From positions 1 through 64,000 of the forward strand of contig NZ_JBHFNQ010000065.1 of the NCBI RefSeq assembly GCF_041929345.1: DNA of 64,000 nucleotides, written 5' to 3'. Positions within the stretch are counted from its first letter, which is position 1; every line of letters starts with the position of its first letter. The notes under the pieces are model-generated. The model was not told the origin of the DNA. It saw nothing but the letters and a program-made list of their open reading frames with translations, and searched no databases. A program made the position numbers and the translations under genes. This DNA comes from Floridanema aerugineum. Its GTDB lineage: Bacteria > Cyanobacteriota > Cyanobacteriia > Cyanobacteriales > Aerosakkonemataceae. Of the stretch, positions 52,259 through 61,663 are shown one piece after another.

Positions 52259-52971
52259 TTACTCAGCAGCAGTATTTTTACTTAAACTGATACTTACGTA
52301 TTACTTCCGATCTTAGCTTATTGATTTTATTTGTCCCCGTACTTATGCCAATTAATTTTACTCTAGCTTGAGGAATTTTTGATATTTATATTAAGAAAAA
52401 AAATGCCTCTAGCCTGAATCCCCAGCGTAAATTTTTGAGGAAGTGCTTACGCATTTCGGACCCTTCGCCACAGCAGGTGGATTGCTCTCCAGAAAAAATT
52501 AATCGGTAAAAGGTAAACTGGGAAATCTTCCTTTAATAGCTGTTAATTTTTGTTTGTGGAATAAACTATTTTTGTCTACCCAAAAAGGGACTACCAGTAA
52601 AAGCAACAAATTACAAGTACAGCCTCTTCCAACAGGACAAATGTAAAATCTGTCTCCCCCAGACCAATTACCTCCAACTACTCCCTTGGTTTGTCCATTA
52701 AGGATAAATTCATACTTATATATAAAATGTTGCCAGATGACTCCCACAAGAGCGTTAGCTTGACGGTGAGACAGTCAACTTTTGATCGATAAACCCGATC
52801 GATTCAGGAAGCGCTTTCTCGATCGGGAATCTTAGTCCCCAGTCCCCAGCTTGCAAAACACCAGTGTTTTCCACTTCCAGTACAACAGAGCCGTTAAGGT
52901 GTGACGGGGGTCTTCTTGGGGAAGACAGATAAATGTTATTTTATAGCCAATTGGCAAGAGGTTAGAAGCTA
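52259..52971. other. Spacer upstream of the EamA gene
   Basis: No gene that I can support lies in this 713-base spacer. An 82-codon minus-strand frame at 52499-52747 shows no family features. The stretch gcatttcggacccttcgccacagcaggtggattg near 52450 and the aagcgctttctcgatcggga region near 52810 are unexplained. Confidence 0.5.
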
Positions 52972-54627
52972 ATGGCGCAATTGGAAAACCAAAGGCAAAC
53001 TCAGGGTGAAGACAACCCGCAAACCGCTGAAGAATTTGTGCGGGTTTTGACAGAGCAACTGCAAGACATTAAACAAAGTCTATTACAGGAGTTGCAGCAG
53101 GAAGTCCAGAAGCTACAAAGTGAGAGGTCTAGCTTAAATACTGAGATTGAGCAGATGCGATCGCAGTATCAACAACAGACCGCACAACAGCGAGTTTGGA
53201 CGCAACAGCTGGCTGAGATACTGGCTACTGGGCTGCAAGAAGAGTTAAGACAACAGCAACTTAATTTTTTAGCAGCTAATGCTTCCAGGCCAAGTGGCAA
53301 CCAAGACGAAAACTCTTACCAGCTACTTGCTGCCCTAAATTCTACCTTAAGTTCCACCTTAAGGGCTCTACAACAAGAGATCAACAGTTATCAAAGTAAC
53401 TTCTCCCAACAGTTAGGTCGGATGCAAACCTTAGAACAGCAAGGGGAAGCTATTTTAGAAGCCCTAGTAACTCGCATTCGGCTGCAACTTCAGGAAACCT
53501 ACCGACCAGAGAGAACTTCTTCTACACCCAGAATTACACCGGGTCGTCGTCCAACGGCTTTGCCCGGTCGTAGTAGTCAACAACCCCCCGCAGTTGGCCC
53601 AGCACCAACTGCCCCAGCGACTCCTACCACACCATCTCCCCAAGCGACAAATTTCAAATTAGGAGTGGTTTTAGTTTTAATTTCTTCTTTGATGTTTTCC
53701 TTACAAAACATTGTTGTCAGGGTGCTATTAAGGGAGCAAAATATCTTTGGCTTATTTAAAGTTGGTGGGTTTATTACTCCGAGTCCTGGTAACTCTTTAT
53801 TAATTTTGTTGTTGCGAATGATCTTGGTCGCACCCTTAATGGCTTTTGTAGTCGCACCATTGTTTTATAACAATACCTGGCGAGATATCAAACATTTGGG
53901 GCAAAAAAGTCAGTTTGGTAGACTGTTAAGCGTGATTGGGAGTGGCTTTTTTCTGTTTCTCTCCCAATTTTTTATCTATATTGCTTTAGGAAATATCCCC
54001 ACAGGGGTAGCAACGACAATTTTCTTTGTTTATCCGACGATTACCATTTTGTTGTCTTGGATAATCTTCCGCGACAAACCAACATTTTTACTGGTTTTAG
54101 CCACAATTTCTATTTACATTGGTGGTTTCTTAACTATTCCCAGCTTCACCGCCGGGGCGAAGGGTAATGTTACTTTAGGAGTAATAACAGCTATTTGTTC
54201 CGGTGTGGCTTTTGCGGTTTACGTGGTGTTGATTAAAGTCAGTCGGATGCACCCTGTTCCCTTTAGTGTGGTTAACTTTACCACCATTTTGTTTTTATCT
54301 GCGATCGTTCTCCCATTTTTCGGATATCAAGTTAAGCCGACGATGTGGACTGGCTTATTAATTGGCACCTTAGTGTTAGTTACTACCACCCTTTGTGGTT
54401 ATCTCCTAAACAATTTTGGTGTGCCCTTAATCGGGCCTGCTTTAGCTTCTGTTGTTAGTGCTAGTGGCCCAGCTTTAACCACCATTTTAGCTTTCTTTAT
54501 TATCCAAGAAAATTTGCAACTTTACCAAGTTCTTGGCGTGGTACTAGTAACAGTTTGGGTAATTGGAATTAGCGCCCAAAATTTGAAGCCAAAAGATCCT
54601 CCAAGTCAGCCTGCTGCAAGTAAGTAA
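52972..54627 (+). CDS. EamA-family transporter with an N-terminal coiled coil
   Basis: A 551-residue protein in two parts. Residues 1-175 are a Gln/Glu-rich coiled coil (LTEQLQDIKQSLLQELQQEV, LNTEIEQMRSQYQQQ), followed by a Pro/Thr linker (about 175-225). Residues 228-540 are a ten-helix drug/metabolite-type transporter with two EamA repeats (VVLVLISSLMFSLQNIVV…, AICSGVAFAVYVVLIKVS). Stand-alone EamA proteins are about 300 residues. The coiled coil would lie in the cytosol and could mediate oligomerisation or anchoring. Substrate unknown. Confidence 0.92.
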   Translation: MAQLENQRQTQGEDNPQTAEEFVRVLTEQLQDIKQSLLQELQQEVQKLQSERSSLNTEIEQMRSQYQQQTAQQRVWTQQLAEILATGLQEELRQQQLNFLAANASRPSGNQDENSYQLLAALNSTLSSTLRALQQEINSYQSNFSQQLGRMQTLEQQGEAILEALVTRIRLQLQETYRPERTSSTPRITPGRRPTALPGRSSQQPPAVGPAPTAPATPTTPSPQATNFKLGVVLVLISSLMFSLQNIVVRVLLREQNIFGLFKVGGFITPSPGNSLLILLLRMILVAPLMAFVVAPLFYNNTWRDIKHLGQKSQFGRLLSVIGSGFFLFLSQFFIYIALGNIPTGVATTIFFVYPTITILLSWIIFRDKPTFLLVLATISIYIGGFLTIPSFTAGAKGNVTLGVITAICSGVAFAVYVVLIKVSRMHPVPFSVVNFTTILFLSAIVLPFFGYQVKPTMWTGLLIGTLVLVTTTLCGYLLNNFGVPLIGPALASVVSASGPALTTILAFFIIQENLQLYQVLGVVLVTVWVIGISAQNLKPKDPPSQPAASK

Positions 54628-54654
54628 GCTGCTGAAAAATTGAACTTTTACTAT

Positions 54655-54690
54655 TAAGGGCTGGGTGATAATTCACTCAGCCCTTAGCTT
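54655..54690 (+). terminator. Terminator after the EamA gene
   Basis: A 13-bp stem aagggctgggtga/tcactcagccctt (54656-54668, 54673-54685, one G-T pair) with loop taat, followed by agctttt. It is about 30 bases after the stop codon. Confidence 0.8.
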
Positions 54691-54811
54691 TTGAATTAGC
54701 ACTTAGTTAATTTTCCCTATACAGCAGGGAACAGGGAACAAATTTTTTGTTAGTTTGTCCCGGTTTGGGTTGGTAGCCGAAAAACCTATGAGCGTTATCG
54801 ATTTAAAAATT

Positions 54812-55078
54812 GTAGGGGCAGGTTTAGCAGATAATGTTTCGGGAAAACAGATAACTCACCAACAAAACCTGCCCCCTATTTTTGTCACTCAACCACAATC
54901 TATATACACCAGAATTATGACGCATTTGATTAATTCGATGGGCAGAAAATGTTTTGCACCCTCGCAGAATTTCTGGTAATTTTTTGGCGTTATGTTGTGT
55001 TTGAGACATGGGAAAGGGCGGGTTTTGTGGGGAGATTGTCTATTTTTGTCCAGAGATATCGGCTAAACCCGCCCCTAC
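54812..55078. repeat. Pair of related inverted-repeat units
   Basis: Unit 1: gtaggggcaggttt (54812-54825) and aaacctgcccc (54865-54875). Unit 2: gggcgggtttt (about 55016-55026) and aaacccgcccctac (55065-55078). Both are followed by a ttgattaat(t/c)cgatg stretch (about 54926 and 55089), so a whole unit seems to be duplicated in tandem. No gene is seen in 54690-55228. Confidence 0.65.
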
Positions 55079-55205
55079 AGAATTGTGATTGATTAATCCG
55101 ATGAATCCATGCAGAAAGGATTTAACGATCGCACTTTGGTTAGTATATATCCCATAAAGTGCCTCAGATTTGAATAATCAGCGTTCCTTGCCTAAATTTG
55201 TAGAG

Positions 55206-55220
55206 TCTGACGCACCCTAC
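55206..55220. repeat. Dispersed 15-mer tctgacgcaccctac
   Basis: An exact copy of the inner arm of the element at 41099-41254, here as a single copy just downstream of the tRNA gene end. Confidence 0.8.
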
Positions 55221-55228
55221 AGACTGAA

Positions 55229-55315
55229 CGGAGAGGGAGGGATTCGAACCCTCGTTAAAGTTTCCCCTAAACAGCATTTCCAGTGCTGCGCCTTCAACCA
55301 CTCGGCCACCTCTCC
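55229..55315 (-). tRNA. tRNA-Ser(GGA)
   Basis: Reading the minus strand, the acceptor stem GGAGAGG pairs with CCTCTCC and the discriminator is G. The D-arm has GCCGAGTGGTTGAAGGC, the anticodon stem-loop is CAGCA-CTGGAAA-TGCTG with anticodon GGA, a long variable arm follows as in class II tRNAs, and the T-arm is GAGGG-TTCGAAT-CCCTC. The CCA is not encoded. Reads UCC/UCU serine codons. Confidence 0.97.
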
Positions 55316-55470
55316 AAGGCTGTGCTTTGGTTTTTTTTCGCACCGAATTCACAAGCTTGTCTATCTTAGCATAAATTACAAAGAGAGTCTATCCCTCCGC
55401 TCGGTTTTTTCTGAAGAGCAATTCTTCTCTGGCTCAATTTAAGATATATTATGTCGCTCAAATGTTTGCA

Positions 55471-55839
55471 ATGTCTCGCTTATATAAAATTCGGATTCAC
55501 GATCGCCAACAGAACACCTATCATACCATCCAAGTCCCAGACGATCGCTACATCCTCCACAGCGCCGAAAACCAAGGCGTAGAACTACCATTCTCCTGTC
55601 GCAATGGCGCTTGTACCACCTGCGCCGTCAGAGTACTTTCCGGCGACATCTATCAACCAGAAGCAATGGGACTATCCCTTGAATTACAGAAACAAGGTTA
55701 CGCTCTGTTATGTGTCAGTTATGCTCGTTCTGACTTAGAAGTGGAAACACAAGATGAGGACGAAGTTTACGAACTCCAATTTGGTCGGTATTTTGGAAAA
55801 GGTAAAGTTAAAGTCGGTTTGCCTTTGGATGAAGACTAA
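55471..55839 (+). CDS. Plant-type [2Fe-2S] ferredoxin with a C-terminal extension
   Basis: Start at the ATG in MSRLYKIRIHDRQ; an ATG three codons earlier is possible. The product is about 122 residues with CRNGACTTCAVRV giving C-x4-C-x2-C and the fourth ligand in ALLCVSYA. About 25 acidic and basic residues follow the usual end. This tail distinguishes it from photosynthetic PetF and fits the specialised ferredoxins of cyanobacteria. Its stop overlaps the nuclease gene start. Confidence 0.93.
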   Translation: MSRLYKIRIHDRQQNTYHTIQVPDDRYILHSAENQGVELPFSCRNGACTTCAVRVLSGDIYQPEAMGLSLELQKQGYALLCVSYARSDLEVETQDEDEVYELQFGRYFGKGKVKVGLPLDED

Positions 55840-56359
55840 CATTGCCTATTTCTTTAGCCCGGTGACTGTTTGCTGTTTACTACTCTTGGGGGGATGCCAG
55901 TCCACTAGTACTCCCCAAGGAGTAACATTGAAAGTAGAACGGATTGTCAGCGGACAAACCTTAGAAGTAATAGATCCGCAAAAACAAACTGATTCAGCTT
56001 TACGGGTGCAACTGATTGGCGTGTCAGCACCAGACTTACGCCAAAGACCTTGGGGAGAAACCGCTAGAGATAGATTAGAGGAAATGATTGGGGAAAAACC
56101 TGTATTACTCGAATCTGACTTGCAACCAAAAGACCAATTCGATCGACAATTAGCATATATCTGGCAAGATGGTAAGCTATTGAATGAAGAATTACTCAGA
56201 GAAGGTTGGGCTTTGTTTCGACCCCGATCGCTTAACCGCAAATACGACCAACGCCTAGAACGCGCTCAAGAGTACGCTAGAGTCATGGGATTAGGGATTT
56301 GGAGTCCAGATCAAGCCTTACGTCTACCTCCAGAACAATTTCGGCAACAACACAGATAA
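55829..56359 (+). CDS. Thermonuclease-family lipoprotein
   Basis: Start set at the ATG inside the ferredoxin's last codons because MKTNIAYFFSPVTVCCLLLLGGC is then a lipoprotein signal (lipobox LLGGC). An 11-base overlap with the ferredoxin gene follows from this. The SNase domain has VSAPDLRQRPWGETARDRLE with its catalytic Glu/Arg block and FDRQLAYIWQDGKLLNEELL…LREGWALF. Staphylococcal-type nucleases cut DNA and RNA with Ca2+. The mature protein would be anchored outside the plasma membrane. Confidence 0.87.
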   Translation: MKTNIAYFFSPVTVCCLLLLGGCQSTSTPQGVTLKVERIVSGQTLEVIDPQKQTDSALRVQLIGVSAPDLRQRPWGETARDRLEEMIGEKPVLLESDLQPKDQFDRQLAYIWQDGKLLNEELLREGWALFRPRSLNRKYDQRLERAQEYARVMGLGIWSPDQALRLPPEQFRQQHR

Positions 56360-56540
56360 TTAACGACTCAAAATTCCCTTGATTTCCTGACGATCGCAAG
56401 CAGATCCCGCATTAATCAGCACAGGCAAAAGTTTTTGCTCAAAACTACTTGCCCGTTAGCGGGTTGATAGGGGATACTTCTATCCAAGGTTGTATATTTT
56501 TATTAATAATTATCGAGTCCTAACTTCACTTAATTAAAAA

Positions 56541-57386
56541 ATGAGTTCTCCAACCCCCGAACAGCTACAAACCTTTCTCGACATTGCCACAGAAGCCGCT
56601 CTCGCTGCGGGTGCCGTCTTACAATCCTATTTTGGTAACTTAGAAACAGTAGAAGAAAAAGGTCGTCCGGGAGACTTATTAACAGCCGCAGATAAAGCAG
56701 CCGAAGCCGTAATTTTGGAAATTTTACATCGCCACTTTCCTGACCATGCAATTTTAGCAGAAGAATCAGGACAGTTAGGAGAACAAGAGAGTGAATATTT
56801 GTGGGCGATCGATCCTTTGGATGGGACAACTAACTTTGCTCATCAATATCCCTTTTTCTCCTCATCAATTGGACTTTTAATTGCAGGAATTCCCCAAGTA
56901 GGCGCAATTTTTGATCCTTTTCATAATGAACTATTTCGTGCCGCCAAAGGTTTAGGAGCAACTCGCAACCGTCTTCCCATCAGAGTTTCTCAAACATCAG
57001 AACTAAGTAAAAGTTTATTAGTAACAGGTTTTGCTTACGATCGCCAGCAGACAAATGACAATAATTACGCCGAATTTTGTCACCTCACCCATATTACCCA
57101 AGGCGTGCGCCGTAGTGGATCGGCTTCCCTAGATTTAGCTCATGTAGCTTGTGGACGCTTAGATGGATACTGGGAAAGAGGACTTTCTCCTTGGGATGTT
57201 ACCGCTGGGATAGTACTAGTAGAAGAAGCAGGAGGCAAAGTAACTGCATACAATGGCAGCCCTTTCCAAATAAAATCAGGAAGAATCTTAGCAACAAACA
57301 GTTGTATTCACAACAGTCTAAGTACCGAACTTATGCAAGTATATCCCTTGTCAGATTGGGGAAAACACTTAACAACAAATTTTTAA
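56541..57386 (+). CDS. Inositol monophosphatase family protein (SuhB-like)
   Basis: A 281-residue protein with the metal-site motifs of the family: GDLLTAADKAAE, the Glu in ILAEESGQ, DPLDGTTNF and the later WDVTAGIVLVEEAGG. The fold hydrolyses myo-inositol-1-phosphate, and in some members fructose-1,6-bisphosphate, histidinol phosphate or PAP. The substrate cannot be fixed, although hisZ is close by (about 1.1 kb downstream). Confidence 0.93.
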   Translation: MSSPTPEQLQTFLDIATEAALAAGAVLQSYFGNLETVEEKGRPGDLLTAADKAAEAVILEILHRHFPDHAILAEESGQLGEQESEYLWAIDPLDGTTNFAHQYPFFSSSIGLLIAGIPQVGAIFDPFHNELFRAAKGLGATRNRLPIRVSQTSELSKSLLVTGFAYDRQQTNDNNYAEFCHLTHITQGVRRSGSASLDLAHVACGRLDGYWERGLSPWDVTAGIVLVEEAGGKVTAYNGSPFQIKSGRILATNSCIHNSLSTELMQVYPLSDWGKHLTTNF

Positions 57387-57480
57387 TTTACACCAACAAA
57401 AATAACATTACTAGATATTACATCCTTTGATGTTACGAAGTACACTAGATGTATAGAACTAAATTCTGGAACACTAAATT

Positions 57481-58461
57481 ATGGCACTTAATATTGAACA
57501 AGGATTATTCAAGTTTGATTGCACAGACCATCATGCAGTTTTAGGCGTACCATTGGATGCAACAGCTAACGAAGTCAGAAAAAGATATCTGAAAATTTCC
57601 CGTCGTCTGCATCCAGACAGCTGCACCGCAGACAGCGAAGCCAGCAAACAACAAGCCAGTCAGTTCTTCGCGAAACTAGTCAGTCCAGCTTATCAACAAC
57701 TGTTTAACGATCAAAGTCGTGCCGAACATAACGTACTGCTAACTCGCATGGGAAAACGCCTAGTCCAAGAAAGAGAGAAAATTGACCTGCAAAGTGAATT
57801 AGCCAAACAGCTATACAAATCCACTAACTTGGAACATGAGTATAAAAGTGCATTGAATAAACTAATTGAAAAACAATATGAATCAATGGACCAAATTCTG
57901 CAAAATACAGCCCAAATCAGTGAATTGAATTTAGTTTACTTAGTACGGAAGTCTAGCCAAGGTCAAAGCGCCAGTAAGCCTACGGAAGTTACTAAAGTAG
58001 CAACTCCTGCTGTCACCACACCAGCAAAAACTAACCCAGCAGCAGCCACAGCAGGTAAAGTACCTCCAGTAGCGGAAAAGAAACCTGCGAAAGTAGAACC
58101 TTCTCCTGCCGAAACCTACTGCCGTCGTGCCCAAGAGTATATCGAAAAGAACTATCCTGCCAAAGCTATCCTAGAATTGAGAGATGCTTTGAAGATGGAG
58201 CCGAAAAGTAGTCGCGTTCATGCTTTAATAGCAATGGCTTATTTAAATCAGGAACAGTTAAAAATGGCGAAAATTCACTTAGAAAGCGCCTTACAATTTA
58301 ATGGTCAAGAGCCAACAGCTTTAGAAGTGAAAAAACGCATCGATTTAATCGAGAAACGTACTACTGTACGTACAGCAGCCGCAAGTAAAAAGCCTGAAAC
58401 TAAAGCTAGCGGCGGTTTATTTGGTTTGAATTTGTTTGGTGGGAATGGGAAGAAGAAGTAA
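57481..58461 (+). CDS. J-domain and TPR protein
   Basis: A 326-residue protein. Residues 15-80 are a J-domain with HPD in RLHPDSCTA, flanked by AVLGVPLDATANEVRKRYLK. A Lys/Thr/Ala/Pro-rich linker (about 160-210) leads to about two TPR units (215-290: AETYCRRAQEYIEKNYPAKA, HALIAMAYLNQEQLKMAKIH). It ends in a Gly/Lys-rich tail. It should recruit a DnaK chaperone to clients bound by the TPRs. The stop overlaps the hisZ start (TAATG). Confidence 0.92.
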   Translation: MALNIEQGLFKFDCTDHHAVLGVPLDATANEVRKRYLKISRRLHPDSCTADSEASKQQASQFFAKLVSPAYQQLFNDQSRAEHNVLLTRMGKRLVQEREKIDLQSELAKQLYKSTNLEHEYKSALNKLIEKQYESMDQILQNTAQISELNLVYLVRKSSQGQSASKPTEVTKVATPAVTTPAKTNPAAATAGKVPPVAEKKPAKVEPSPAETYCRRAQEYIEKNYPAKAILELRDALKMEPKSSRVHALIAMAYLNQEQLKMAKIHLESALQFNGQEPTALEVKKRIDLIEKRTTVRTAAASKKPETKASGGLFGLNLFGGNGKKK

Positions 58462-59699
58462 TGGTGCATCAACCACCCGCAGGGGCACGGGATTTATTGC
58501 CCCTCGATGTTGCTCAAAAACAATGGATTGAAAACCGCTTACAGCAGGTTTACCATCGTTGCGGATATCATCGGATTATTACCTCCACAATTGAGCGGTT
58601 GGATACTTTAATGGCAGGTGGTGCCATCAACCGCTCTACAGTATTACAATTGCAAGCGGGAACCGAAGAAGAAAATTTGGGACTGCGCCCGGAATTAACT
58701 GCTAGTATTGCCAGAACAGCAGTGACTCGCATGGCGGGAGTAAGTTATCCCCAGCGACTTTATTACAACGCTAATGTTTTTAGAAGGGCAGAGAAAGGTA
58801 GCTACAGCGGACAGCAGGAATTCTACCAAGCGGGAGTAGAATTAATTGGCGCAGGCGGGTTGCTGGCAGATGGGGAAATTTTACTGTTGCTGGCAGAATG
58901 TTTGTTTCAGTTGGGGTTGAGTGGTTGGCATTTGGTATTGGGTGAGGCAGGACTTACCCGCAGTTTGCTGGCACCTTTTCCCGATAAGTTGCGGGAGAAA
59001 GTACGAAGAGCGATCGCACATCTCGATCGTGTTACCCTAGAAAATCTCCCCCTCGATGCAGAACTTAAAGAACAGGCCCTGATGTTACTCGACTTACGGG
59101 GAAAACCAGCTGATGTCCTGCAAAAAGTCGCCAACTTAAAACTAGACCCGGCGGGAGAAGAAGCACTTAATAATCTTAAATCTCTAATAGACTTACTAGA
59201 ACAAGGTTTGCCTAACTTAGCTGGACAAACAAACCTTACTTGCCAAGTCACACTCGACTTGAGCTTAATTCAAACATTCAACTATTACACAAGCATAGTA
59301 TTTGAAGTCGTCGGCGAAACAGATACCGGAAAACATATCTTAGGACAAGGAGGACGTTACGATCAACTTTTAACCCTCTACCATCCCCAAGGAAACAGCG
59401 TTCCCGGTATTGGTTTTTGCTTAAACATTGAAGAGTTATACCAAGTTTTACTCCCCACCGGACAGTTACCCGCAGAAACACCCACTAGCGAATACTTAGT
59501 CGTTGCCCAAACACCCGCAGCTTTTGCCTCTGCTTTCGCTTACGCCCACAGTTTGCGCTCCTCAACCCAATTAGTCAGAGTAGAATTAGACCTGGGTGGA
59601 CGTAACCCAGAAGAAATTCGGGAATATGCCCGTCGTCGTCGCATCCCCAAAATAGCTTGGGTAAAAGAGTCCGGTTCACCAACACTAGAAACACTCTGA
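58461..59699 (+). CDS. hisZ: ATP phosphoribosyltransferase regulatory subunit HisZ
   Basis: A 412-residue class II aminoacyl-tRNA-synthetase-like protein: GARDLLPLDVAQKQWIENRLQ, LRPELTASIARTAVTRM (motif 2-like), FYQAGVELIGAG, YYTSIVFEVVG and LGQGGRYDQLL. It lacks the anticodon-binding domain of HisS, fitting HisZ. With short-form HisG it makes the first enzyme of histidine synthesis. hisG is not in the window. Confidence 0.93.
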   Translation: MVHQPPAGARDLLPLDVAQKQWIENRLQQVYHRCGYHRIITSTIERLDTLMAGGAINRSTVLQLQAGTEEENLGLRPELTASIARTAVTRMAGVSYPQRLYYNANVFRRAEKGSYSGQQEFYQAGVELIGAGGLLADGEILLLLAECLFQLGLSGWHLVLGEAGLTRSLLAPFPDKLREKVRRAIAHLDRVTLENLPLDAELKEQALMLLDLRGKPADVLQKVANLKLDPAGEEALNNLKSLIDLLEQGLPNLAGQTNLTCQVTLDLSLIQTFNYYTSIVFEVVGETDTGKHILGQGGRYDQLLTLYHPQGNSVPGIGFCLNIEELYQVLLPTGQLPAETPTSEYLVVAQTPAAFASAFAYAHSLRSSTQLVRVELDLGGRNPEEIREYARRRRIPKIAWVKESGSPTLETL

Positions 59700-59783
59700 G
59701 CCAAAAAGCATTACAATTCTTAATGGCTAAGCTCACCAAAAAGTGCTAACCAAACTCGTCTGTCAAATTTCACAAGAGAGAGA

Positions 59784-60008
59784 ATGCCACACACAATTGT
59801 TACGAATACCTGCGAAGGCGTTGCTGACTGCGTAGACGCTTGTCCCGTTGCTTGCATCCATGAAGGCCCAGGCAAAAACGCCAAAGGCACAGATTGGTAT
59901 TGGATTGACTTTACCACCTGCATAGATTGTGGCATCTGTCTGCAAGTCTGCCCAGTAAAAGGTGCCATAGTTCCCGAAGAACGCCCAGAACTACAAAAAA
60001 CTCCCTAA
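59784..60008 (+). CDS. Bicluster ferredoxin ([3Fe-4S]/[4Fe-4S] type)
   Basis: A 74-residue ferredoxin. The second cluster motif CIDCGICLQVCP is a normal C-x2-C-x2-C-x3-CP. The first, CEGVADCVDACPVACIH, lacks the second Cys of C-x2-C and looks like the 3Fe-type half of 7Fe ferredoxins. Such genes often follow hisZ in cyanobacteria. Soluble electron carrier. Confidence 0.9.
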   Translation: MPHTIVTNTCEGVADCVDACPVACIHEGPGKNAKGTDWYWIDFTTCIDCGICLQVCPVKGAIVPEERPELQKTP

Positions 60009-60012
60009 GTTT

Positions 60013-60043
60013 GGGGACTCTTGACTGGGGACTCTTGACTGGG
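60013..60043. repeat. Tandem ggggactcttgact repeat
   Basis: Two copies of ggggactcttgact, with a partial third, after the ferredoxin stop codon. Confidence 0.85.
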
Positions 60044-60154
60044 ATTCCTTTCAAATCACGCATTTTCTGAATTAATTAGGTTTACCGATCGCCATAAGTA
60101 CCTGAAAGCCAAAATCTCTAACAGGTCAATCCAAAATCTAAAATCTAAAATCGA

Positions 60155-60880
60155 ATGAGTAACCCACTATTAGAAGTAGAAAACGTCTACGCAGGATATG
60201 TCAAAGACCTAGACATCCTGCAAGGAGTCAACTTTAAAATATACCCAGGCGAACTAGTCGCAGTCATCGGACCCAATGGTGCCGGAAAATCTACATTAGC
60301 TAAAACTATTTTTGGGTTACTCACTCCCCACCAAGGAAAAATTACCTTTAAAGGCGAAAGCATTGGCGGGTTAAAATCAGATCAAATTGTACAACGAGGA
60401 ATGTGTTACGTCCCCCAAATCGCCAACGTTTTCCCCACTTTAACAGTCGAAGAAAACCTGGAAATGGGCGCTTTTATTCGCAATGACTCCCTGCAACCAT
60501 TAAAAGATAAAATTTACGCCACTTTCCCCGTTTTGGCCCAACGTCGCCGTCAACGCGCCGGAACTCTTTCCGGGGGACAAAGGCAAATGTTGGCAATGGG
60601 TAGGGCGTTAATGTTACAACCCAGTTTACTATTATTAGATGAACCTTCGGCAGCTTTGTCTCCCATTTTGGTTAATAATGTTTTTCAGCAAATTCGCGAA
60701 ATTAATAGCGGCGGAACTGCGATCGTCCTCGTAGAACAAAACGCCCGCAAAGCTTTGGAAATGTCCGATCGCGGTTACGTCTTGGAGGCCGGACGCGATC
60801 GCTTCACAGGCCCCGGTTCCCAACTACTCCATGACCCCAAAGTAGCCGAACTTTATCTCGGCGTGAAACCTGTTTATTGA
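60155..60880 (+). CDS. LivF-type ABC transporter ATPase (branched-chain/neutral amino acids)
   Basis: A 241-residue ATPase of the LivF/NatE branch: Walker A GPNGAGKST, CYVPQIANVFPTLTVEENL, signature LSGGQRQMLAMGRA and Walker B LLLDEPSAALSP, with VEQNARKALEMSDRGYVLEAG near the end. The other transporter genes are not adjacent. In cyanobacteria this type is one of the two ATPases of the neutral amino-acid importer. Confidence 0.94.
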   Translation: MSNPLLEVENVYAGYVKDLDILQGVNFKIYPGELVAVIGPNGAGKSTLAKTIFGLLTPHQGKITFKGESIGGLKSDQIVQRGMCYVPQIANVFPTLTVEENLEMGAFIRNDSLQPLKDKIYATFPVLAQRRRQRAGTLSGGQRQMLAMGRALMLQPSLLLLDEPSAALSPILVNNVFQQIREINSGGTAIVLVEQNARKALEMSDRGYVLEAGRDRFTGPGSQLLHDPKVAELYLGVKPVY

Positions 60881-61087
60881 ACTTTTGTTAACTTTTGTTT
60901 CAAAAAATTTTTTTGTTTCCGGGAATACCGTTTTTCCCGCAGGTTTCGGGGTATACTTATAATAATGGGATGGTTGTATTTTTTTTATTTTTGGAAATAT
61001 TCCATTGTATGAGAATCAAAACCTAATCTAATAATATCAGGAAACAGTCCAAAAGTTAAATCAAACTTGTAAAAATTTGTAAAAATA

Positions 61088-61546
61088 ATGATTGAAATTT
61101 GCCCCGAACATTTAGAAGCGATCAGCAGACAAGCAGAAAGAACGTATCCCGAAGAATGTTGCGGGATCGTGTTAGGAAAAATCGGAGATCAAGGGAAAAC
61201 AGTGGTGGAAGTTTGGGAGACACTAAACGCTTGGTCAGAAGAGAAATGGGCAGAGTTTCCGGGGAGTGGAGGAGTGAGGGGTAAAGAGAGGACATTTGCG
61301 ATCGCACCATTAGACATCATCAAAGCACAAAAGGCAGCACGCGATCGACAATTGCAGATCGTGGGATTTTACCACTCGCACCCAGACCATCCAGCGATAC
61401 CATCGGAAATGGATCGTGCGATCGCTTGGGCAGTATACTCTTATATAATTGTCTCCGTGTCAGAAGGCAAAGCTCTTGAAGTGCGAAGTTGGTGTTTAGA
61501 TGACGCGCATCAGTTTCAAGAAGAGAAAATTCTCACCAACGCTTAA
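61088..61546 (+). CDS. JAMM/MPN+ metalloprotease
   Basis: A 152-residue zinc protease with the JAMM motif: Glu in YPEECCGIVLG and H-x-H-x7-S-x2-D in HSHPDHPAIPSEMDRA. Bacterial members remove the C-terminal extension from ThiS/MoaD-like sulfur carriers so that they can be activated. The E1-like gene 118 bases downstream, which activates such carriers, supports this. The carrier protein itself is not in the window. Confidence 0.92.
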   Translation: MIEICPEHLEAISRQAERTYPEECCGIVLGKIGDQGKTVVEVWETLNAWSEEKWAEFPGSGGVRGKERTFAIAPLDIIKAQKAARDRQLQIVGFYHSHPDHPAIPSEMDRAIAWAVYSYIIVSVSEGKALEVRSWCLDDAHQFQEEKILTNA

Positions 61547-61557
61547 AACAAAATGTA

Positions 61558-61622
61558 AAAACCACGAAGACACGGTAGCGCAGCGATTCGCGATAGCGAA
61601 TTAGGACACGAAGGATACTTTT
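61558..61622. repeat. accacgaagacac repeat with a nested short insertion
   Basis: The unit accacgaagacac…gacacgaaggat is split by ggtagcgcagcgattcgcg atagcgaattag (about 61574-61603), a short hairpin-forming piece like the one in the 22505-22644 element. It matches the small-dispersed-repeat type seen in Nostoc. The spaced bases are given to stay brief. Confidence 0.6.
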
Positions 61623-61663
61623 TTGATAAGATCTTAGATCTGCTTTTTGCTATAAAGATTGCC

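Noticed and set aside
52499..52747. 82-codon frame on the minus strand
   Set aside because: Composition and lack of any motif make it unlikely to be coding; kept only as a note in the spacer entry.
59720..59968. Minus-strand frame opposite the bicluster ferredoxin
   Set aside because: It is the complement of a clear ferredoxin gene.
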